In this document: piece by piece, positions 23,679 through 32,239 of the stretch
Layout of the letters: each line of letters begins with the position of its first letter
Numbering within the stretch: the stretch's first letter is position 1
Assembly: GCF_014385065.1 (NCBI RefSeq)
Contig: NZ_JACRTA010000003.1
Location: 124,001-188,000, forward strand
Source of the DNA: Lentihominibacter hominis
GTDB taxonomy: Bacteria; Bacillota; Clostridia; Peptostreptococcales; Anaerovoracaceae
DNA length: 64,000 bases
Reading direction: 5' to 3'
Position numbers and translations under genes: made by a program
Notes under the pieces: generated by a model
What the model was told of the DNA's origin: nothing
The model's database searches: none
Seen by the model: only the letters and a program-made list of their open reading frames with translations

Positions 23679-26600
23679 ATGAGTATACACATTGGATTGG
23701 ATATAGGAATTGCATCAGTTGGATGGGCTGTAGTGGATGAAAATTATAATATACTTGAATCGGGAAGTAATCTTTTTGACTCCGCAGATGCCAACAGTAA
23801 TGTTGAACGTCGTGAAAACAGGGGAAGACGCAGACTAATAAGAAGGCAGAGAACAAGATTATTTGATTTTAATAAATTATGGATGCAGTATACCGGGGTT
23901 GTTCCGGAAAAGGGATGTAATACACAGCTACAGCTTCGTGTAAAAGGTTTAACTGAAAAATTGTCTATAGAAGAAGTGTACTTTGTACTTTGCAATATGC
24001 TTAAGCATAGAGGAATTTCGTATTTGGAAGATGCTTTAGATGAAAATACAAATGGTAAAAGTGATTATCAAAGAGGCATCAAGAAAAATCAAGAAGAGCT
24101 GCAGGAAAAACTACCTTGTGAGATTCAGTTGGAACGTTTAGAGAAGAACGGTAGTTATCGAGGAAATACAACGGTAGTTGAAAACGATGAAAAAATTGTG
24201 TTAAGTAATGTTTTTACTATTAGCGCATATAGAAAAGAATTAGAAGCATTTTTTTCTGAACAGAAAAATCATCATGATTTTATGTCTGATGATTTTATAA
24301 ACAGATATTTTGAATTATTCAATCGTAAAAGAAAATATTATGATGGACCGGGAAATGAGTTATCAAGAACCGATTATGGCAGATATACAACAAAGATAGA
24401 TGCAGAGACAGGGGAATTTATTACCGATAAAAACATATTTGATAAGCTTATCGGTAAATGCAGTGTTTATCATGAGGAGGAAAGAGCAGCGGGAGCATCA
24501 TATACAGCGCAGGAGTTTAATGCTCTAAATGATTTGAATAACCTTAAAATTAATAATCGCAAGCTTGAGCGGGAAGAAAAAGAAAAAATAATAGAAGCCT
24601 ATTTAACTGAAAAGACGGTATCAGTACGTAAGATTATTTCTAAAGTAATAGGAGAGAAAATCGAATCTTTTACAGGAGCGAGGATAGATAAAAGTGATAA
24701 AGAACTTTTCCACACATTTGAGACATATAGAAAAATGAAAAAGGCCTTTGAAAAAGAAGGCTTGGATTTGATGCGTTTTGATATAGAAACATATGACTTA
24801 ATTGCAAGGATTTTAACTTTGAACACAGATAAAGATTCTATTGAAGAAGCAATAAAGGAGAAAGCTATATCTATGAGCGAAGAAGAAATGAATTGCTTCA
24901 TAGATTTTAGAAAAAAGAACGGTGGAATGTTCTCTAAATGGCAGTCTTTCTCTATTAGAATAATGAAGGAATTAATTCCTCAAATGTATGAGCAGCCAAA
25001 AGAGCAGATGACCTTGCTTACAGATATGGGAGTGTTTAAAACAAATATAGAAAGATTCAAGGAATGTAATAAAATCCCTACCGAAGATATATTGGAAGAA
25101 ATATATAATCCTGTTGTCAGAAGGTCAATAAGAATAGCAGTTAATATTATGAATGCACTCATTAAAAAATATGGCTACCCTGAAGAGGTTGTTATTGAAA
25201 TGCCTCGTGACAGAAATGATGATGAAAAGAAAAAACGTATAAAGGAGTTTCAGAAAAAACAGGAAAAAGAATCTAAAGATATTGAGAATAAGCTTAAAAA
25301 AGAATATAACATTACGGTATATCCGCAGGATTACAGTGAGCATAAGCAGCTTAGAATGAAACTGAAATTATGGAATGAACAGCAGGGCGTGTGTCTGTAT
25401 TCAGGGAAGCCGATTGAAATTACAGAGCTCTTTAATAATCCTAACCTGTTTGAAATCGATCATATAATACCACGCTCTATTTCTTTTGATGACAGCCGAA
25501 ATAATAAGGTGCTTGTATATGCAACAGAAAATCAAAAGAAAGGGAATAACACACCGTATAAGTATCTGAATTCTGTACATAGAGAGTGGACTTATGAAAA
25601 ATATAAGGCTTATGTCCTTGATTTGGCATCAAAAAATTTTATAAATAAATATAAAGTTACTAATTTGTTAAACACTGAAGATATAACTAAGATAGAAGTT
25701 TTAGAAGGCTTTATATCCAGGAACTTAAATGATACCCGTTATTCATCAAAAGTAGTGCTTAATACTATGCAAGACTATTTTAATGCAAAAGAAACCGAAA
25801 CAAAAGTTAAAGTTATACGCGGCAGCTTTACACATCAGATGAGAAGAAATTTGAAACTGGATAAAGATAGAGAAGAAAGCTTTGCTCATCATGCTATGGA
25901 TGCTGTCCTTATTTGTTATTCTCAAATGGGGTATAAAGCATATAAAAAACTTCAAGAAGATGCTATTGACTTTGAAACCGGCGAAATACTTGATGCAGAA
26001 AAGTATGAAAATGTATTTAATGATAAGTGTTATGAGGACATATTATATGAGAAAAAATGGTATGAATTGTCTCAAAATATTAGAGAAGCAGAAAAACACG
26101 TAAAATACTGGCATAAAGTGGATCGTAAATATAACAGAGCCCTATGTAATCAGACAATCAGAGGCACAAGAAACATTGATGATAAGATTTATAAAATCAA
26201 TAAAATGGATATACGTACCAAAGAGGGGTATGCATTGTTTGCTAAAAAAATTAACGCTGGTAAACAGAACGATATTTTAATGGCGGTAAACGATCCTAAA
26301 ACTTTTGACATCTTACTGAAGATAATGGTCGACTATTCCGATACGGACAATCCTTTTGTTGCTTATGAAGAAGAAACAGGCGAACATATTAAAAAGTATT
26401 CCCAAAAGGGTAACGGTCCTAAAATAGGCCTGCTAAAGTATAGAGATGGCGAAGTGGGCAGCTGTATTGATATATCTCATAAATATGGTCACGAAGCGGG
26501 GAGCAGAAAGGTCATACTGGAAAGTCTTAAGCCTTATCGTATGGATGTATATTACAGTGAAGAGGAGCAGCAGTATTATTTAATCGGCATTAAATATTCT

Positions 26601-26984
26601 GACTGTAAATACAGTAACGGAAGGTATGTAATAGATGAAGCGGCGTACGAAAAGATTTTAAGAGATGAAAAGCTTATTAATGCCAATGAAAATATGAAAA
26701 CTTTAGAAGAAAAGGGAGTAGAGTTTAGACTTTCGTTTTACAAGAATGAAATAATCAGATATGAGAAGAACGGTGAATACTTTACGGAAAGATTCTTATC
26801 CAGAACAATGCCTAAAGTTAGAAATTATATTGAGACAAAACCTATTGTTAAACCTGAATTTGAAAAGCGAAATCGTGTTGGATTAAATGGTACAAAAAAG
26901 ATACAGAAAATACGAGCTGACATTTTAGGAAATACATATATGTGTGAAAAAGAAGAATTTTCTTTAGATATTGACAATATGTAG
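23679..26984 (+). CDS. cas9: Cas9 endonuclease, small type II-A
   Basis: The 1101-residue RNA-guided DNA endonuclease uses crRNA and tracrRNA to cut both strands of target DNA. RuvC-I with catalytic Asp8 is in IGLDIGIASVGWAV; the Arg-rich bridge helix follows (RRENRGRRRLIRRQRTRL). RuvC-II with Glu is EEVVIEMPRDRN near residue 505. The HNH site is FEIDHIIPRSISFDDSRNNK near 589-607, and RuvC-III is HHAMDAVL near 736-742. The C-terminal part should read the PAM. All catalytic residues seem intact. The length is close to S. thermophilus CRISPR1 Cas9 (about 1120), and the tracrRNA and repeat also look like that system. ATG 23679 follows GAGGTG. The stop overlaps the tracrRNA promoter. Confidence 0.97.
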   Translation: MSIHIGLDIGIASVGWAVVDENYNILESGSNLFDSADANSNVERRENRGRRRLIRRQRTRLFDFNKLWMQYTGVVPEKGCNTQLQLRVKGLTEKLSIEEVYFVLCNMLKHRGISYLEDALDENTNGKSDYQRGIKKNQEELQEKLPCEIQLERLEKNGSYRGNTTVVENDEKIVLSNVFTISAYRKELEAFFSEQKNHHDFMSDDFINRYFELFNRKRKYYDGPGNELSRTDYGRYTTKIDAETGEFITDKNIFDKLIGKCSVYHEEERAAGASYTAQEFNALNDLNNLKINNRKLEREEKEKIIEAYLTEKTVSVRKIISKVIGEKIESFTGARIDKSDKELFHTFETYRKMKKAFEKEGLDLMRFDIETYDLIARILTLNTDKDSIEEAIKEKAISMSEEEMNCFIDFRKKNGGMFSKWQSFSIRIMKELIPQMYEQPKEQMTLLTDMGVFKTNIERFKECNKIPTEDILEEIYNPVVRRSIRIAVNIMNALIKKYGYPEEVVIEMPRDRNDDEKKKRIKEFQKKQEKESKDIENKLKKEYNITVYPQDYSEHKQLRMKLKLWNEQQGVCLYSGKPIEITELFNNPNLFEIDHIIPRSISFDDSRNNKVLVYATENQKKGNNTPYKYLNSVHREWTYEKYKAYVLDLASKNFINKYKVTNLLNTEDITKIEVLEGFISRNLNDTRYSSKVVLNTMQDYFNAKETETKVKVIRGSFTHQMRRNLKLDKDREESFAHHAMDAVLICYSQMGYKAYKKLQEDAIDFETGEILDAEKYENVFNDKCYEDILYEKKWYELSQNIREAEKHVKYWHKVDRKYNRALCNQTIRGTRNIDDKIYKINKMDIRTKEGYALFAKKINAGKQNDILMAVNDPKTFDILLKIMVDYSDTDNPFVAYEEETGEHIKKYSQKGNGPKIGLLKYRDGEVGSCIDISHKYGHEAGSRKVILESLKPYRMDVYYSEEEQQYYLIGIKYSDCKYSNGRYVIDEAAYEKILRDEKLINANENMKTLEEKGVEFRLSFYKNEIIRYEKNGEYFTERFLSRTMPKVRNYIETKPIVKPEFEKRNRVGLNGTKKIQKIRADILGNTYMCEKEEFSLDIDNM

Positions 26985-26999
26985 CAGATGTCGTAAACT
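26971..26999 (+). promoter_or_regulatory. tracrRNA promoter overlapping the end of cas9
   Basis: TTGACA (26971-26976), 17-bp spacer, TAAACT (26994-26999). The -35 lies in the last codons of cas9. The predicted start is about five bases before the anti-repeat. Confidence 0.7.
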
Positions 27000-27005
27000 G
27001 TTAAT

Positions 27006-27095
27006 AGTAGGTTTTTACAATAACTCAATTTCTCAAGATCTACTAAAACAAGGCTTAATGCCGAAACCAAGGACATCGACGGATGTCCTTTTTTT
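27006..27095 (+). ncRNA. tracrRNA
   Basis: From 27011 the sequence is the complement of the CRISPR repeat: GTTTTTACAATAACTC plus AATTTCTC matches the lower stem with one extra T. An AAGATC bulge and TACTAAAAC for the upper stem follow. Next is the nexus hairpin AAGGCTTAATGCCG, nearly the same as in S. thermophilus CRISPR1, and a terminator hairpin GGACATCGACGGATGTCC with a T7 tail. The RNA pairs with pre-crRNA for RNase III processing and loads Cas9. It lies between cas9 and cas1, not upstream of cas9 as in S. pyogenes. Confidence 0.95.
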
Positions 27096-27131
27096 CTTAT
27101 GTAAATTCATTTTAGAGGAAAGGGGTTGTAC

Positions 27132-28043
27132 ATGTCATTTAGAGTGGTGTTAATAGAAAATCAAGTTGATGTTAAGGTGAATTTGGATAACCTTGTTTTT
27201 AAAAAAGACGGCAGGGAAATACGAATTCCTGTAAGTGATATTTCCACTATTGTAATAGATAACTTGAAAATCAATATTTCAGTAAGAACATTATGCTTAT
27301 TGGCTCAAAATAATGTAGGCGTAGTAGTATGCAATCAGGAGCATCTTCCTATTGGATTTTATTCATCATATGACAATCATAGCAGGATATCAAAGCGAAT
27401 TGGTTATCAGATTAATAGAAGCAAAGCATTTTATGATGAATTATGGGAGAAAATTGTAAAGGCTAAAATAGAAAATCAGGGGAAAGTGTTGGAGCTTCTG
27501 GGACATGAAGAACATAATGTTGCAGATGTTATGTCATTTTCTAAAGAGGTACAGCCGGGAGATCCAACCAATAGAGAAGCTCACGCGGCAAAAGTATATT
27601 TTTCCAAGATGATGGGGCACAGTTTTTCAAGAGGGAACGATAATATATTACTTAACTCGGGTCTTGATTATGGATATACGATAATACGTTCATATATCGC
27701 ACGACTTTGTGTAGGATATGGGCTTAACAGTCAACTGGGTATACATCACAGAAGCGAATATAACAGGTTTAATCTTGTTGATGATCTTATAGAGCCATTA
27801 AGACCTGTTGTAGATTATTATGTATGCAATCTATTGGATAATGAAGAGTTTTTTACAGGGGAGCATAGAAAATCAATAATTAACATGCTCAATCATAAAA
27901 TTAAATACAAAGAAAAAAATATGTATCTATGTAATATGATAGAAGAATATGTATCGGATGTAGCTAAATATATAGAGGGCAAAGATGTTGTTATAAAATA
28001 TCCTTTAGTTGAAAACTATTACGGTGAACAGGATGAGATATAA
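27132..28043 (+). CDS. cas1: Cas1 integrase
   Basis: The 303-residue type II Cas1 joins new spacers to the array as a complex with Cas2. ATG 27132 is preferred to the TTG at 27126, since AGGAAAGGGG lies 5-10 bases upstream. The metal ligands are visible: Glu near 149 in DPTNREAHAAKVYF, His near 205 in GIHHRSEYNRFNLVDDLIEP, and the acidic residue about 15 positions later. The C-terminus overlaps the start of cas2 by 11 bases. Confidence 0.96.
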   Translation: MSFRVVLIENQVDVKVNLDNLVFKKDGREIRIPVSDISTIVIDNLKINISVRTLCLLAQNNVGVVVCNQEHLPIGFYSSYDNHSRISKRIGYQINRSKAFYDELWEKIVKAKIENQGKVLELLGHEEHNVADVMSFSKEVQPGDPTNREAHAAKVYFSKMMGHSFSRGNDNILLNSGLDYGYTIIRSYIARLCVGYGLNSQLGIHHRSEYNRFNLVDDLIEPLRPVVDYYVCNLLDNEEFFTGEHRKSIINMLNHKIKYKEKNMYLCNMIEEYVSDVAKYIEGKDVVIKYPLVENYYGEQDEI

Positions 28044-28356
28044 AGTTATGAGATTATTGTGTATGTTTGACCTTCCGGTAGAGACGGGAGATGAAAAGAG
28101 ATCTTATCGTATTTTTAGAAAAAACCTGATAAAAGAAGGGTTTATAATGCTGCAGTATTCGGTATATATGAGGACTTGTCCTAACCGGGAATATGCACAT
28201 GCTTTGGAAAAAAGGCTAAAAAAATATATTCCTGCAAATGGGAACATACGGCTTGTATCAATAACAGAAAAACAGTATGAAGATATGATATTTCTTGTGG
28301 GAAGCAAACAAGCAACAGAGGAAGCTGTGGGTACAGAAAGAATGGTAATCATATGA
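28033..28356 (+). CDS. cas2: Cas2
   Basis: The 107-residue Cas2 dimer bridges two Cas1 dimers during spacer integration. The ferredoxin-like fold starts VMRLLCMFDLPVETGDEKRS with the usual Asp, and continues KNLIKEGFIMLQYSVYMR. ATG 28033 overlaps cas1; ATG 28048 is an alternative start five residues later. The stop overlaps the csn2 ATG (ATGA). Confidence 0.95.
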   Translation: MRYKVMRLLCMFDLPVETGDEKRSYRIFRKNLIKEGFIMLQYSVYMRTCPNREYAHALEKRLKKYIPANGNIRLVSITEKQYEDMIFLVGSKQATEEAVGTERMVII

Positions 28357-29336
28357 ATATAAAAGTAAAGAATAGAGAAGAAATCTATGAAATGAACTTC
28401 CTGCCTATAACACAGCTATGTGGGAAAAATATTGTTGAGAAAGCTTTTGTCATAGACTCACTGGAAAAGTATTTTTCTCTATCAAGGTATATGGAGTATG
28501 AGCAAGCCATGATAGATAATATTTTAGTAGATGATGAAGCGGTTGGAAGAAAATATTTTGATGTGACTGTAATAAGATCAAGAGAAGACCTTATCAACCA
28601 ACTGAAAATAACTAAGACGGGAAGAGTAAAAAAGCATATAGATAAGATATTAGCAGAGTATTGCTGTCAGGTTGAAGTGGAAAAGCTTGAACAAATTATA
28701 AATAACATATTCGACGAAATAAATATTAAATTTTTAAAGGGCGACAGTGATTTAATGCTTACATATAAAGAAGAGAACTTGTTTGATATGTTCCTATGCA
28801 GTGAGTTAAAAGCTATTGATGGGCGTATTTTGGAAGAACTTACAAATATAGAGCTATTGGAAAACTATTTAAAGTTGATTGAAGAAGAACAGCATGAAGA
28901 TGGTAAAAAGACGATGTTAATATTTGAAAATGTTGATCATCTTTTAAATAGGAAAGAATATTTGAGATTTATGGAAAGTTTAACTGAAGTTGTTACTAAG
29001 TCTGATTTGTGGTGTGTTGTCAGTACTAGCTTGGAAGGCTATACATTTTTAGATGAAGAATATTTTACAGGAATAAACTGTGTAAACGATATTATATACA
29101 CTATGGCAGATTATGCCGTAGTAAAGGAATATGTGGAATTTAATTATCCAGTAAATAAGCTTTTTTCTGACAAAGAATTTAAATTAGGAATGGAAACAGC
29201 AATACACAATATAGGTGCCGATAACCATAAATATGATTTGAGAGGGTATATTATTGAGAGGTTAATAAACACATCTGTGTGTACGAATGTATGTGAAAAA
29301 AGCAATATGACTTTGCCGGAAAAGAATTTTTTATAG
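28353..29336 (+). CDS. csn2: Csn2, long (Csn2-St-like) form
   Basis: This 327-residue protein occupies the csn2 position and resembles the long Csn2 class found with S. thermophilus CRISPR1-type systems rather than the 220-residue class. Recognisable are an N-terminal strand region, a helical middle (KHIDKILAEYCCQVEVEKLEQ), and a P-loop-fold-like C-terminal part (KKTMLIFENVDHLL as a Walker-B-like strand). Csn2 rings bind DNA ends and are needed for spacer uptake in type II-A. ATG 28353 overlaps the cas2 stop. The identification leans on position as well as sequence. Confidence 0.88.
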   Translation: MNIKVKNREEIYEMNFLPITQLCGKNIVEKAFVIDSLEKYFSLSRYMEYEQAMIDNILVDDEAVGRKYFDVTVIRSREDLINQLKITKTGRVKKHIDKILAEYCCQVEVEKLEQIINNIFDEINIKFLKGDSDLMLTYKEENLFDMFLCSELKAIDGRILEELTNIELLENYLKLIEEEQHEDGKKTMLIFENVDHLLNRKEYLRFMESLTEVVTKSDLWCVVSTSLEGYTFLDEEYFTGINCVNDIIYTMADYAVVKEYVEFNYPVNKLFSDKEFKLGMETAIHNIGADNHKYDLRGYIIERLINTSVCTNVCEKSNMTLPEKNFL

Positions 29337-29432
29337 GACATTTATATGGTATAATAAATGTATGCTGATTTCAATAAGAACTAAAATATCAATATGTTGT
29401 GTAATGCAGACGTGCAGTTAGCATATTTGGGA
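29337..29432 (+). promoter_or_regulatory. CRISPR leader
   Basis: Ninety-six AT-rich bases between csn2 and the first repeat. An extended -10 (TGGTATAAT, 29347-29355) is the likely array promoter. ATTTGGG (29425-29431) lies one base before the first repeat, close to the ATTTGAG leader-anchor motif known in type II-A leaders. This supports transcription of the array in the same direction as cas. Confidence 0.75.
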
Positions 29433-30574
29433 ATTTTAGTACCTAGAGAAATTGAGTTATTGTAAAACATTTTAACAATCAAAACATATCATTACCAATT
29501 TTAGTACCTAGAGAAATTGAGTTATTGTAAAACTTTAAGGGTTGTAAAGATATTTGCGGATTTATTTTAGTACCTAGAGAAATTGAGTTATTGTAAAACG
29601 AAGATTACGGGTTTGAGTACAGAGGAGAAATTTTAGTACCTAGAGAAATTGAGTTATTGTAAAACCAAAGGCAATAAAAGAGGGGGTGAACAGTTATTTT
29701 AGTACCTAGAGAAATTGAGTTATTGTAAAACGAGCAGTACCGTCCATATCAGGTGCTTCTAATTTTAGTACCTAGAGAAATTGAGTTATTGTAAAACTGA
29801 AATACGCCGTACAGCCTACTATCCCGAATTTTAGTACCTAGAGAAATTGAGTTATTGTAAAACCATTTGGCTGTTTGTGAGGATATGGTTGCAATTTTAG
29901 TACCTAGAGAAATTGAGTTATTGTAAAACAAAAGTTTAAGTATACTAAATCCCAGCCAATTTTAGTACCTAGAGAAATTGAGTTATTGTAAAACTGTCGA
30001 AACATCGTTTAAGTGCCATCGCATATTTTAGTACCTAGAGAAATTGAGTTATTGTAAAACATGTATGCTAATAAATTTTCGTACCTCATTATTTTAGTAC
30101 CTAGAGAAATTGAGTTATTGTAAAACCAGCAGCAGCGTCAATCGGAACGATCGATGATTTTAGTACCTAGAGAAATTGAGTTATTGTAAAACATGATGAA
30201 CATGGCATCAGTAGACTGGAAGATTTTAGTACCTAGAGAAATTGAGTTATTGTAAAACAACAAGTACATATCGAAACCCTGTGGAGCAATTTTAGTACCT
30301 AGAGAAATTGAGTTATTGTAAAACATAGCCATTTGTACGGCGTTTTTTATTGCGATTTTAGTACCTAGAGAAATTGAGTTATTGTAAAACCAGCAGCAGC
30401 GTCAATCGGAACGATCGATGATTTTAGTACCTAGAGAAATTGAGTTATTGTAAAACCTAATTTTTGTAGGAACTCAAGATGTGTATATTTTAGTACCTAG
30501 AGAAATTGAGTTATTGTAAAACTGGTCGCTGCCCGCTCGCTTCGCTCGCTCGATTTTAGGAGTTATTGTAAAAT
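29433..30574 (+). CRISPR. Type II-A CRISPR array: 17 intact 36-bp repeats, 17 spacers, one shortened last repeat
   Basis: The repeat begins ATTTTAGTACCTAGAG and ends AATTGAGTTATTGTAAAAC. The first is at 29433-29468 and the seventeenth at 30487-30522, all identical as read. Spacers are 30 bp, except the first (29469-29497) and eighth (29930-29958), which are 29. The eighteenth repeat (30553-30574) has lost 14 internal bases and ends in T. Aligned with the S. thermophilus CRISPR1 repeat in the same orientation, most positions agree. Spacers 11 (30127-30156) and 15 (30391-30420) are identical. Spacer 17 is far richer in GC than the others. Confidence 0.99.
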
Positions 30575-30587
30575 TTATCAATAACTC
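30560..30587 (+). repeat. Inverted partial repeat at the distal array end
   Basis: GAGTTATTG from the shortened last repeat (30560-30568) and CAATAACTC (30579-30587) form a 9-bp inverted repeat around TAAAATTTAT. The right arm resembles a short inverted piece of the CRISPR repeat. Confidence 0.55.
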
Positions 30588-30649
30588 ATCATAATATATG
30601 GTTTGTAATTTGTTTTTTGTAAAATAAAACAGATGCTACCACCGACGGT

Positions 30650-30931
30650 ATGACTGCTACATATCCCAAAGGTGAGGGAACGACCATCGCATCTGCTTCT
30701 AATAATATATCCAATAATTCAGAAAATAGCAATGGAGAATTTTTCATCTTCAATGAATCAGACGTAATCGACTATGTCAATGAGCAAGAGACTGAATTTG
30801 TTGATGTTACAGGGTTCAGTGATACAAAATCAACTATCCCACCAATCAGGCGGTATTTTTATTACCTCCAATTCAGCATAATACAATCACATATTACCCA
30901 CCGCCCCTTGTTTTCCTCAAACCATATATGA
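30650..30931 (+). pseudogene. Orphan ORF or gene fragment after the CRISPR array
   Basis: The frame is open from about 30630 and ends at TGA 30929-30931; the first ATG is 30650. No ribosome site precedes it. The product (GMTATYPKGEGTTIASASNN, then FFIFNESDVIDYVNEQETEF) is rich in Asn, Ser and Thr in its first half, and looks like an internal piece of a larger protein. It uses C-ending codons (ACC, ATC, GAC) more than its neighbours, which hints at foreign origin. I recognise no family. The rest of 30588-30988 is empty. Confidence 0.35.
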
Positions 30932-30988
30932 TACTATTTCCACAGTCATCTTTCCCATAAATGATATTAAATAATTAAGGAGTATACA

Positions 30989-31486
30989 ATGAAAAAATAT
31001 TTCAACTTCCTATACGATGCCGGTGTTTTCCGTGCAGAAAAAATAGAGGCAAGGTCCATTGTGACTGCTCCGTGGACAAACTATAAATGCAGGTACGGAT
31101 GTGATTTTTACGGAAAGAGCTGCTGCTGCCCGCCTTATACACCTACGTGGCAGGAGACGCAGGAGATTATAGATTGTTATGAGTACGGCATTCTTTTTAA
31201 TACGCGAAATGACTGTGATGCAGCTATTACGCCTCTTGCAGTTGAGCTTACAAGGGTGGCCTTTCTTGACGGCTATTACAAAGCGATAGCTTTTGGCAGC
31301 GGACCATGTCTGATCTGCAAAGAGTGCAGTGTAGAGTATTGCAGATTTCCCAAAAAGACAGTGCCTTCTATGGAAGGCTGCGGCATAGATGTTTTTTCAA
31401 CGGCAAGAAATAACGGCTTTAAGGTAGAACCTGTAAAGGAAAGGGCAGATCAGCATAATTATTTTGGACTGGTACTGTTGGAATAG
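30989..31486 (+). CDS. DUF2284 metal-binding protein
   Basis: A 165-residue Cys-rich protein of the DUF2284 family (predicted metal-binding). Twelve or more Cys are arranged as CRYGCDFYGKSCCCPPYTP, GPCLICKECSVEYCRFP and MEGCGIDVF. The motifs suggest an iron-sulfur or other metal site related to redox proteins of anaerobes; the reaction is unknown. ATG 30989 after AAGGAG. Monocistronic or first in a short run with yhbY. Confidence 0.88.
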   Translation: MKKYFNFLYDAGVFRAEKIEARSIVTAPWTNYKCRYGCDFYGKSCCCPPYTPTWQETQEIIDCYEYGILFNTRNDCDAAITPLAVELTRVAFLDGYYKAIAFGSGPCLICKECSVEYCRFPKKTVPSMEGCGIDVFSTARNNGFKVEPVKERADQHNYFGLVLLE

Positions 31487-31552
31487 TGACAGAAGTTGTG
31501 GTACAATTACTGATAAACTGTCATTTTGAGGAGTTGGAAAAAGGAGTGTAAT

Positions 31553-31846
31553 ATGCTGACAGGAAAACAGAGAAGTTATCTAAAAAAACTGGCTCATGAG
31601 CTGGATCCTACCGTATATGTGGGAAAGGCTGGACTTACTGAGAATATAAAGAAAGAAATGGTTACTGGTTTTGAATCCAGGGAGCTTGTAAAAGTTAAGC
31701 TGCAGGAGGGTTGTATCCTTGATCCCAAGGAGCTTGCAAATCAGCTTGCAGATGAGCTTGGAGCAGAATTTGTGCAAGCTATAGGCAGAAAATTTGTTCT
31801 TTACAGACAGTCTAAAGAAAACAAACAAATCATTCTTCCGCGTTAA
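31553..31846 (+). CDS. yhbY: YhbY-type CRM-domain RNA-binding protein
   Basis: The 97-residue protein is a single CRM domain that associates with pre-50S ribosomal particles. LTGKQRSYLKKLAHELDPTV, VGKAGLT and GRKFVLYR are the family signatures, with the GxxG-like loop represented by VGKAG. ATG 31553 is chosen over 31526 because AAAGGAG lies directly upstream and homologues start MLTGKQ. It precedes the DUF4186 gene by 23 bases. Confidence 0.92.
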   Translation: MLTGKQRSYLKKLAHELDPTVYVGKAGLTENIKKEMVTGFESRELVKVKLQEGCILDPKELANQLADELGAEFVQAIGRKFVLYRQSKENKQIILPR

Positions 31847-31869
31847 AAGTTTAAAGGAAGATATTCGTT

Positions 31870-32235
31870 ATGCAAACTATTGAACAGGCTCTCGAAAAGC
31901 TAAAGAAATCTGATTTCAGAGCGAGATTTCATCTAAATGATACAGATGTGGCTTATATTAAAGAAAAAGGAATGAAAACTATACGAAAGCACGGGGAAGA
32001 TTTTATAGCGCAAAGACTGGCTCCTGCTGTCATAAAGAATGACAGCAGGCAGACTCCTATGAGGGGGCATCCTGTATTTAAGGCGCAGCATGCCTGCGGA
32101 TGCTGCTGTAGGGGATGCCTTGAAAAATGGTATCGCGTACCACAGGGCATAGAGCTTACCGAAAATCAGCAGAAAAGGATAGTAAACCTTCTAATGGCAT
32201 GGATTGAAAAAGAATTGAAAAGCAGAAGCAAATGA
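31870..32235 (+). CDS. DUF4186 protein
   Basis: A 121-residue protein of the DUF4186 family with unknown function. Family signatures are SDFRARFHLNDTDVAYIKEKG, IAQRLAPAVI, QTPMRGHPVFKAQHACGCCC and RGCLEKWYRVPQG. The Cys/His cluster suggests a metal site. It starts at ATG 31870 after AAAGGAAG and closes the small yhbY operon. Confidence 0.88.
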   Translation: MQTIEQALEKLKKSDFRARFHLNDTDVAYIKEKGMKTIRKHGEDFIAQRLAPAVIKNDSRQTPMRGHPVFKAQHACGCCCRGCLEKWYRVPQGIELTENQQKRIVNLLMAWIEKELKSRSK

Positions 32236-32239
32236 TTTA

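Noticed and set aside
29749..30332. Minus-strand ORFs with a repeated FYNNSISLGTKI peptide
   Set aside because: They are translations of the CRISPR repeat on the opposite strand; the 66-bp period is a multiple of three, so the frame stays open by chance.
30523..30552. Spacer 17 as a self-complementary hairpin
   Set aside because: The sequence is a tandem GCTCGC-type repeat and not its own reverse complement, so it does not form a perfect stem alone.
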